Positions 1 to 5,709 of a stretch of 5,709 nt of DNA are shown one piece after another. The stretch comes from Pseudomonadota bacterium (GTDB taxonomy: Bacteria; Myxococcota; Polyangia; GCA-2747355; JACKDQ01): NCBI GenBank assembly GCA_030591195.1, contig JAUVBO010000243.1, forward strand, positions 1 to 5,709, given 5' to 3'. Within the stretch, counting starts at the first letter, position 1. Every line of letters begins with the position of its first letter. Below the pieces are notes generated by a model. The model was not told where the DNA came from, searched no databases, and saw only the letters and a list, made by a program, of their open reading frames with translations. A program made the translations under genes and the position numbers.

Positions 1-1300
1 CCAGCTCGTCGAGCCCGTGGCTGTTGCGGCCGGGGTCGAGCACGTAGGAGGCGAGCATCGGATCGTTGCACACACCCTCGAGGCGCGCGCCGTGCTGCTC
101 GAGCACGATCCGGTCGTACTTGTGGTTCTGGCCGTACTTCGGCAGCGAGGGATCGGCGAGCAGCGGACCGAGCGCCGCGAGCACCTCGGCGAGTGGCAGC
201 TGCTTCGGTACGCCGAGATACCGGTGGCCGACGGGAATGTAGCAGGCCTCGCCTTCGCCCCAGCTGAGCGAGAGGCCGACGATCGCGGCCTTCATCACAT
301 CCAGGCTGGTGGTCTCGAGGTCGACGGCGACGACACCCGCCTCGCGCACCGCCGCGATCACCGCGTCGAGCTCCGCGCGGGTGAGCACCGTGCGGTAACG
401 AGAGCGGTCGAGCACCGAGTCGGGCACGACCTTGGCGCGTAGCCGGGTGAAGCCGAGCTCGCCGAACATTCGCCAGAGGGCGATGCTATCGAAGTCCCGT
501 CGCTGGAGCGCACCGAGGGTGATCTCCAGCGGGCAGTCCTCGCGCAGGGCCACCAGCTTCCGCGACAGCCGGGCCTGCTCGGCGTACTGCCTGAGGTTCT
601 GCTGCAGCTTCTTGCCCTTGACCTGATCTGCGGCACCGAGCACCTGCTCCAGCCCCCCGTGCTCGCGGAGCAACCTGGTCGCGGTCTTGGGTCCGATGCC
701 CGGGACGCCCGGCACGTTGTCGCTGCTGTCGCCCACCAGGGCCAGCCAGTCTCCGAGCAGCTCGGGGCCGACGCCAAACTTCTGCTCCACCTCCGGCGCC
801 CCGAAGAGCTTGTCCTTCATCGTGTCGAGCAACCGCACGTCCTGCCCGGCCAGCTGCATCAGGTCCTTGTCGCTGCTGACGATGGTCACCGGCATGCCCT
901 CCGCCCGGGCCAGGCCGGCGAGCGTGGCGATCAGGTCGTCGGCCTCGAACCCCTGCAGGACGAATGCCGGGATGCAAAAGTGGTCGACCACCTCGCGGAT
1001 CAGCGGAAACTGGGGGACCAGGTCGTCGGGCGGTGGTGGACGATTCGCCTTGTACTCGGGGTACATCTCCTTGCGGAAGGTCGGACCGCCCGGATCGAAC
1101 ACAGCGGCGACGTGGCTCGGAGCAAACTCCTCGAGCAGCTTGAAGAGCATGTTGCAGAAGCCTAGCACCGCCCCCGTCGGGACCCCCTTGGCGCTGGTCA
1201 ACGGCGGCAGGGCGTGGTACGCGCGATAGACAAATCCCTGGACGTCGATCAGGAACAGCGAGGTCGTTTCCTTGGCGTTCTGCTGCTTCGATGCAGGCAT
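1..1300 (-). CDS. polA: DNA polymerase I, N-terminal 433 residues (runs off the left edge)
   Basis: DNA polymerase I removes RNA primers, fills gaps and repairs DNA in the cytoplasm. Seen: the 5'-3' exonuclease domain spans about residues 14-295. Its acidic residues D19, D69, E119, D121, D122, D144, D146, D191 and D194 match E. coli D13, D63, E113, D115, D116, D138, D140, D185 and D188 at a constant offset of six. The helix-hairpin-helix segment VPGVPGIGPKTA lies at 196-207. The 3'-5' exonuclease domain starts near 305. It keeps D327 and E329 (the DxE motif, E. coli D355/E357) and N392/D396 (E. coli N420/D424), so proofreading is probably active, unlike in Taq polymerase. The counterpart of E. 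coli D501 and the whole polymerase domain lie off the window. The ATG at 1300 is preceded by GGGAGAG, and the protein then aligns from its first strand. All visible catalytic residues are intact and the frame is open to the edge. Confidence 0.97.
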   Translation of the reverse strand, partial: MPASKQQNAKETTSLFLIDVQGFVYRAYHALPPLTSAKGVPTGAVLGFCNMLFKLLEEFAPSHVAAVFDPGGPTFRKEMYPEYKANRPPPPDDLVPQFPLIREVVDHFCIPAFVLQGFEADDLIATLAGLARAEGMPVTIVSSDKDLMQLAGQDVRLLDTMKDKLFGAPEVEQKFGVGPELLGDWLALVGDSSDNVPGVPGIGPKTATRLLREHGGLEQVLGAADQVKGKKLQQNLRQYAEQARLSRKLVALREDCPLEITLGALQRRDFDSIALWRMFGELGFTRLRAKVVPDSVLDRSRYRTVLTRAELDAVIAAVREAGVVAVDLETTSLDVMKAAIVGLSLSWGEGEACYIPVGHRYLGVPKQLPLAEVLAALGPLLADPSLPKYGQNHKYDRIVLEQHGARLEGVCNDPMLASYVLDPGRNSHGLDEL

Positions 1301-2219
1301 GGTGGCTGCTCTCCCGTGGCGCTCGCGACGCCTCGCCAACGCCGGCCAAGCCTCGCTTAATAACACACTTGCTGGCGCGCTGCTGCTCGTCGTGACGCTC
1401 GGGGGCTGCCCCGGGAGCAGGGCAACGGCGCCCGAGAATGCCGCTCCCGACCGCGCCACGGCGGCGCTCGATCGACTGATCAGGCGTGGCGACGTCCCGC
1501 GGACCATCGACGAATTCCGCGCCTGCCTGGGGCGCATCGACGCGATGGGGATTTGCCGGCCCGAGGAGCGTCCGCTGAGCGACAGGACCAAGGAGTCCCG
1601 GGTGGTCCCGATCCGCCTCGCGCTCGACCCGCGCTACGCCACCGAGTGGGCCGAGTGGGAGACGCGCCTCGCCTCGACCCTACAGTGCGTCAACCGGCTC
1701 TACGAGCCCACGGGCATCAGCTGGCGACTGGCGTCGATCGACCGCTGGGACCCGGGCAACCTGCGCCATCGACTCTATCCGCTGCTGGCCAGGCTCCAGC
1801 GCGACTTCCCACCGGACCGCAGCAGCGTGATGCTCGGCATGGTCCTCTGGGACGAGGCCCAGGTCTACCGCAAGGCGGGCGGCGAGATCGGCTTGAGTCA
1901 GGGCAGCGCCTGCGTCGTGCCATCGTGGCCACGGATCGAAAACGACTGTGTGATCCTCGCTCACGAGCTGGGACACCTGATCGGCGCGCGGCACGTGCCG
2001 GGCAAGAAATGGCTGATGGGCTGGAGCGCTCGCCCGTTCTTCCTGCCGGCCGCCAATCCCCTGGCCCGGGTCACCGCGATCTACCGCTTTCACCCGGTGA
2101 ACGTGGCGCTGATCGCCACTCACCAGACCGCCCGTTTCACCCCCTATGGCCTGCGTCCGACGGGTGATTGCCGCAGGCGAGCGCACTTGATCCAACGTTG
2201 CTGGTGGGGGAAACGATGA
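1299..2219 (+). CDS. Putative lipoprotein zinc metalloprotease (metzincin type)
   Basis: Predicted role: a zinc peptidase anchored by lipid outside the inner membrane; substrate unknown. Seen, numbering 306 residues from the ATG at 1299: a basic n-region (R8, R10, R11), hydrophobic core 24-35 and lipobox LGGC with C37. Residues 38-100 are a pro-like or linker segment, and a strand VVPIRLAL at 102-109 seems to open the catalytic domain. The zinc motif is H222-E223-x-x-H226-x-x-G229-x-x-H232. M240 follows eight residues after the third His, as in matrixins (known family spacing), and would form the Met-turn. Seven further cysteines include close pairs 76/86, 205/217 and 291/301, which suggest disulfides and export. 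The start is uncertain: TTG 1272 has GAGG eight bases upstream, ATG 1299 has no clear Shine-Dalgarno, and GTG 1302 is also possible. The C-terminal tail after about residue 285 is basic and uses less typical codons. I do not recognise a named family. Confidence 0.72.
   Translation: MVAALPWRSRRLANAGQASLNNTLAGALLLVVTLGGCPGSRATAPENAAPDRATAALDRLIRRGDVPRTIDEFRACLGRIDAMGICRPEERPLSDRTKESRVVPIRLALDPRYATEWAEWETRLASTLQCVNRLYEPTGISWRLASIDRWDPGNLRHRLYPLLARLQRDFPPDRSSVMLGMVLWDEAQVYRKAGGEIGLSQGSACVVPSWPRIENDCVILAHELGHLIGARHVPGKKWLMGWSARPFFLPAANPLARVTAIYRFHPVNVALIATHQTARFTPYGLRPTGDCRRRAHLIQRCWWGKR
1309..1315 (-). promoter_or_regulatory. Ribosome binding site of polA
   Basis: On the minus strand GGGAGAG lies eight bases before the polA ATG at 1300, a normal Shine-Dalgarno position. 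It supports this start. No other in-frame start codon lies between here and the conserved LFLID strand of the exonuclease domain. The site lies inside the plus-strand lipoprotein gene, within the codons of its signal peptide. Confidence 0.6.
1357..1365 (-). promoter_or_regulatory. Possible extended -10 promoter element for polA
   Basis: The only AT-rich patch in the neighbourhood reads TGTTATTAA on the minus strand. It resembles an extended -10 element: TGn followed by TATTAA, four of six matches to TATAAT but lacking the final T. Transcription would start near 1350 and give a 5' leader of about 50 bases before polA. No recognisable -35 box lies 16-18 bases upstream (the sequence there is CAGCAG-like). 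The patch also encodes Leu-Asn-Asn in the signal peptide of the opposing gene, so chance is a serious alternative. Confidence 0.2.
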
Positions 2220-2286
2220 GCCAGGACCATCACTCCGCAGCTGGACGAGCAGCGCCGCGTGGCCAACGAGTCCTGGGTGACGCTCT
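2220..2286. other. Convergent intergenic gap between the protease and tamB
   Basis: Two genes end facing each other here, so transcription from both sides should stop in or near this gap. A 7-base inverted repeat, CCAGGAC at 2221-2227 and GTCCTGG at 2270-2276, encloses a 42-base loop. Neither side has a run of T, so it is not a standard intrinsic terminator. The gap also holds a short stretch with coding-like third positions (see findings). No promoter or RNA gene is visible. Confidence 0.6.
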
Positions 2287-5200
2287 CTAGCGCAGGCGCA
2301 GGCGGACCTTGAGCTCGAGCCGCAGCCGGGTGCTGTTTTCGTCCTCGGTCTCGATTCTCGTGGTCAGCTTCTCGGCGCGCCCGATCAGGCGCAGGTAGTC
2401 GTGGAGCTTCGCCTCGCCGGTGATCTCGGCGCGCTGGTCGTCACCCACCAGGCCCTTCTCCCAGCGAACGCAGTTCTCGAGGTAGCGGCCAAAGCGCTTG
2501 CAGGCTCGCAGGCCCACGGTCTCGGTGCCGAGCTCGAGCCGGAAGAGGTCGAGCCGGACCACCCGCCGGATCTGGTCCTGGACGATATCACCGAGGAGGT
2601 CGCCCGTGAGCTGCTTGACCTGGGCATCGGCCGCGCCGGCGGCCGAGCCCTCCTTGCCTCGCAGCTGGTGACGCAGCTCCTCGGTGGTCCGGCCGGTGGC
2701 GAGCAGGGTCGCGATCTGCCCCGGCTCGAGCGGCGGCTCGCTGCTCAGTCCCAGTCGAACGTTGGCCAGGGGCCCCTGGAGCTGCAGCTTGATCAGGTAG
2801 TCCGACCCGCCCCGCTCGATACGGTTCACCGCGGTGATATCGATCTGGGACATCTCCACGGTGGTCTTGCGGTCGAAGACGATCTCGCCGCGCTCGAGCG
2901 AGTAGTCGCCGTGCAAGAACGGGATGCGGAACTTGCCCTCCTCGAGGCGCACCTGCCCGTCCAGCCGCGGGTTGGCCAGGGTGCCGCTGACGGCCAGGCT
3001 GCCGTCGAGGGCCAGCTCGGCGTAGCGGTTCTTGACCGTCAACGGTCCGGCCGCGCGGACGATCAGCTTCAGCTCGAGGTTCTCGAGCAGCGGCACGCCC
3101 TGCCAGAACGGCCGCTCCTCCTCGAAGCTGCGCGGACGGATCAAGGCGTTCTTGACGATGTCGAACTGGCGGATATACCGCGCGTCGACCAGATCCACCT
3201 CGCCGAGCAGCGCGAGGGCCCGGGAGTCGCCGAAGAGCTTGAGCCGCACGTTGGCCTCGGCGAGGAAGACCCGCGGCTGCCGCGCGGCGATCCCGTTGCC
3301 CACCAGCTCGAGGGCGAGGTCCACCGGCTCCCACCGGTCGAGGCGCATCCGCCCACCGATGCTCACCCGCCCCTCGTCGTAGCTGCCTTCGAGCGGCTTG
3401 ATGGTCTTGATCAGGTAATTGTTGAAGGCCACCGCGCCCCGGGTCAACGTCAGGGCTCGCCCCGTAGCACGCGGGATCAGCTCCACCCGCCGGAGGTCGA
3501 GACGCCCACGAACCTGGGGGTTGTCCAGCGGCCCCTTGACGCTGAGCCGGACCTTGGCCGTCCCGGAAGCATGGGAGAGCGTATCCGGCATGATCAGCCG
3601 CAGCAGCCGGACGTTGAAGTCGCCAGCGAGGGTCAAGTCGGCGGAGGTCGGGCGAAGCCGATCAAGCAGGATCTTGCCCAAGATCGACAGTCGGCGGCCC
3701 TCGACAACCAACGGCAGTCGCTTGATCTCGAGCTTGCCCGGCCGCAGCTCGATCAGCCCCCGGGGAATCTCGATCGTCCGGTCGAAGCGCGGCATGCGCA
3801 GCACCACCCGGTCGAGCGCGAGGCTGCCGGCGAAGCGAACCCTGTCCAGCGGGCCAACCACATGCACGTTGGCCCGCGCGAAGCCCGACAGCGACCGGAC
3901 CCGCCGCGAGAGGAAGAACTCGGCCAACTGCAGCGCCACCCGGCCCCGAACCCAGAGGTTCGAGTCGGCGGCCGCGAGCCACCCGTCGACGGTGAACTCG
4001 CCGGGCAAGCGCGTCCCGTCGACCGAGGTCAGCAGCCGAGCGCTGACGACGTGCAGCTTGCCCGCGCTGAAGCGGGCCACCAGTGGCTCGCGGTTGGACA
4101 GGTGCACGCTGCGAGCCTGGCGGCTACCCGGCGGGCGATGGCGCAGCACCAGCGCGACGTCGGGGAAGCGGACGCTGGCCCAGCTCAGCCCCCGACGCAC
4201 GTCGGCGTCGAGCTGGATCTGACCGCTGACGCGCGCCCGCACGTCGCCCAGGGTGCGCAGCTCGGGCAACACCTGCTCCAAGGGGAACCTGCTCACCTCC
4301 ACCCGCAGGTGAACCCGGGGCACCGGGCGCATCATCATGAACCCATCGAGCGTGATCCGGCGATCGAAGAGCCGTCCGGTGACGCGGACAATGTCCGACC
4401 CCGGGGTTAGATCGATCGTACCGGCGCCGAGCTTCATCCCCCGGAGGCGAGCGCGCCGCAGCTGCAGGCGACCACCGAGGCGCGGCTGCGCGATCGTCCC
4501 GGTTGCCCGAACGTCGCCGTCGAGCAGGCCGCCGACGCCGAGCCCGAGACCCGCGACCCCGGGGATCGCCCTCAGCGGCAACGCGGTGGCCTTGGCCCGG
4601 GCGGCCAGCCGGCCATCGAAGAACAGGTCGCCCCAGAGGCGCAGCTTGCCACCGCCGACCGGCTGCACCTCGCTGGTGTAGACCGTCAGGCGATCCGACA
4701 GCAGCCCGACGCGAGCCCTGGCGCGGCCAAACCTCTCTCCCCCGAGGGTCAGGCCCGATACCTGCAGGTCGCCGGTCCCCGACGGGTCGTCGAGGGTTCC
4801 GCTGAGCGCCACCGTTCCCGCTGCCCGGCCGGAAAGCTGCTCCACCGAGACGCCCAGCAGCTTGCTGAGCTCGATGCCCTTGAGGTTCAGCTGGGCGTGG
4901 ACCCGTGGACGAGCGAGGGGGCGGTCGAGCGCCCCGGCGAACAGCTGCACCCCCCCCACGCCGCGGATCGATCCACCATGACCGTCGGCACGAATCCGCT
5001 CGAGGTGCAGTGTCCCGCCGTCGAAGCGCACGGCCGCCTTGAGCTGTGGCAGCCGCAGGTTTGAGTAGCCCACCCCGCGGGCCGTGAGGTCCCCGCTGGC
5101 CGAGAGCCGGGGGTAACGCCCGGCGAGGTGCACCTCCGCCACCAGCGAGCGCGCCACCGGCAGCAAGCGCCGCCGCTTCAGCCACCGATCGAGGCGAGGC

Positions 5201-5709
5201 GCGTTGATCCGCACCCGCAGGTTGGCCCGGCTCTCGTCGAGGTTCACCGACCCGCGTAGCAACGCGCTGACTCCCTCGGCGCTGACCGTCATCCCTGCCA
5301 GGTCGATCAGCGGAGGGCTGACGTGGGCCGTACCCTTGACCTCGATCTGCCGCGGCAGCGCATCACGGCGTCCACGACCACGGTTGCGGAGCAGCGTCAG
5401 GTCGGCCACGAGCACGCCGCGGCTGTGGCCGCCGAGCTTGCCGCCGTATGTCAACCGCCCTCCGAGCTGCCCGGAGAGGCGCCGGTCGATCCGCCCGGGG
5501 TCGATGCCGGAGAGCTCCGCGGTGGCTCGCCAGTGTTGCTCGGCGAAGTCCACCCGGGCGGTGCCGGTGACGCGACCCCCGAGGGCCTTGGCCTTGACGC
5601 CGCTGACGGCGAAGATCTGCCGCGCGGCGTCGAGGTCGAGCGTGCCCCGCAGCCGGTCAGCGCCGAGCTTGCCAAGGCTGACCCGCAGGTGCGAGAAGCG
5701 TCCTCGAGC
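2287..5709 (-). CDS. tamB: TamB-family translocation and assembly module protein, C-terminal 1140 residues (start lies off the right edge)
   Basis: TamB/AsmA-like proteins are long beta-rich periplasmic proteins, anchored in the inner membrane, that reach the outer membrane. They work with the Omp85 protein TamA or BamA, and are implicated in outer-membrane protein assembly and phospholipid transport (family knowledge). Seen: 1140 residues of alternating hydrophobic beta-strand pattern with no internal membrane segment. The C-terminal DUF490/TamB domain runs from about residue 740. It contains EEGKF at 923-927, then a GDYSLERGEIVFD stretch, and SSEPPLEPGQIATLLATGR starting at 989, which resembles the conserved S-x-P-x-L-x-x-x-x-I-x-x-L-L-x-G signature of the family. 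The protein ends in strands finishing RLRLR before a TAG stop. A GTG at 5553 could be read as a start, but the same frame stays open and beta-rich for 52 more codons to the edge, so the gene is cut by the window. The signal anchor is not visible. E. coli TamB has 1259 residues, so at least a hundred are probably missing. Confidence 0.9.
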   Translation of the reverse strand, partial: ARGRFSHLRVSLGKLGADRLRGTLDLDAARQIFAVSGVKAKALGGRVTGTARVDFAEQHWRATAELSGIDPGRIDRRLSGQLGGRLTYGGKLGGHSRGVLVADLTLLRNRGRGRRDALPRQIEVKGTAHVSPPLIDLAGMTVSAEGVSALLRGSVNLDESRANLRVRINAPRLDRWLKRRRLLPVARSLVAEVHLAGRYPRLSASGDLTARGVGYSNLRLPQLKAAVRFDGGTLHLERIRADGHGGSIRGVGGVQLFAGALDRPLARPRVHAQLNLKGIELSKLLGVSVEQLSGRAAGTVALSGTLDDPSGTGDLQVSGLTLGGERFGRARARVGLLSDRLTVYTSEVQPVGGGKLRLWGDLFFDGRLAARAKATALPLRAIPGVAGLGLGVGGLLDGDVRATGTIAQPRLGGRLQLRRARLRGMKLGAGTIDLTPGSDIVRVTGRLFDRRITLDGFMMMRPVPRVHLRVEVSRFPLEQVLPELRTLGDVRARVSGQIQLDADVRRGLSWASVRFPDVALVLRHRPPGSRQARSVHLSNREPLVARFSAGKLHVVSARLLTSVDGTRLPGEFTVDGWLAAADSNLWVRGRVALQLAEFFLSRRVRSLSGFARANVHVVGPLDRVRFAGSLALDRVVLRMPRFDRTIEIPRGLIELRPGKLEIKRLPLVVEGRRLSILGKILLDRLRPTSADLTLAGDFNVRLLRLIMPDTLSHASGTAKVRLSVKGPLDNPQVRGRLDLRRVELIPRATGRALTLTRGAVAFNNYLIKTIKPLEGSYDEGRVSIGGRMRLDRWEPVDLALELVGNGIAARQPRVFLAEANVRLKLFGDSRALALLGEVDLVDARYIRQFDIVKNALIRPRSFEEERPFWQGVPLLENLELKLIVRAAGPLTVKNRYAELALDGSLAVSGTLANPRLDGQVRLEEGKFRIPFLHGDYSLERGEIVFDRKTTVEMSQIDITAVNRIERGGSDYLIKLQLQGPLANVRLGLSSEPPLEPGQIATLLATGRTTEELRHQLRGKEGSAAGAADAQVKQLTGDLLGDIVQDQIRRVVRLDLFRLELGTETVGLRACKRFGRYLENCVRWEKGLVGDDQRAEITGEAKLHDYLRLIGRAEKLTTRIETEDENSTRLRLELKVRLRLR

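Noticed and set aside
17..1229. Plus-strand open frames opposite polA
   Set aside because: They are antisense shadows with no domain-like pattern, no good ribosome binding sites and no conserved motifs.
486..1349. A 287-codon minus-strand frame overlapping polA
   Set aside because: It is out of frame with the conserved exonuclease motifs and consists of low-complexity Arg, Gly and Ala-rich sequence, so it is a shadow of polA.
1401..1420. GC hairpin CGGGG-GCTG-CCCCG in the protease 5' region
   Set aside because: A five-base stem inside coding sequence is common at this GC content and has no supporting context for an attenuator.
2221..2276. Inverted repeat CCAGGAC/GTCCTGG as an intrinsic terminator
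   Set aside because: The stem is only seven bases, the loop is 42 bases and there is no T tract on either strand.
2217..2312. Readthrough or selenocysteine use of the protease TGA to extend the protein to 2312
   Set aside because: No selenocysteine insertion hairpin is evident, and the extension adds no recognisable domain. A remnant or chance explains the coding-like stretch more simply.
2401..4410. A 669-codon open frame on the plus strand, antisense to tamB
   Set aside because: Its composition (rich in Arg, Gln, Pro, Glu, Ala and His with no hydrophobic core pattern) is what the complement of a GC-rich gene produces. The tamB frame explains the region with recognisable domain motifs.
4124..5185. 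A 353-codon minus-strand frame inside tamB
   Set aside because: It is an alternative frame of the same strand, rich in Arg, Gly, Pro and Ala. The tamB frame has the beta-strand pattern.

Overview
The window is a GC-rich piece of a Gram-negative (diderm) bacterial chromosome holding three protein-coding genes, two of which run off its ends. A TamB-type outer-membrane assembly protein, a periplasm-type lipoprotein signal and third-codon positions dominated by G and C together suggest a deltaproteobacterial or myxobacterial relative. This placement is inferred from gene style only; there is no rRNA or other taxonomic marker here.

Layout. Positions 1300 to 1 (minus strand) carry the first 433 codons of DNA polymerase I (polA): the complete 5'-3' exonuclease domain and most of the 3'-5' proofreading domain. 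The polymerase domain lies beyond the left edge. Positions 1299-2219 (plus strand) encode a probable lipoprotein zinc metalloprotease with a full metzincin signature (HExxHxxGxxH plus a Met-turn at matrixin spacing). Positions 2220-2286 are a 67-base convergent gap. Positions 5709 to 2287 (minus strand) carry the last 1140 codons of a TamB/DUF490 family protein, whose N-terminus lies beyond the right edge.

How the parts relate. The three genes do not look like one pathway. polA serves DNA replication and repair in the cytoplasm, tamB serves lipid or protein traffic to the outer membrane, and the protease would act outside the inner membrane. The most notable arrangement is at the polA/protease boundary. 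The two start codons overlap head to head, because every protease start that keeps the signal peptide lies at or within two bases of the polA start. Each promoter must therefore sit inside the other gene.

I see no CRISPR array, insertion sequence, tRNA, rRNA, integrase or toxin-antitoxin pair, and no convincing new multi-gene system. The items worth a second look are the head-to-head overlap, the unassigned metzincin lipoprotein, a recurring short motif and a lone cysteine pair in TamB, and a coding-like scrap in the convergent gap.
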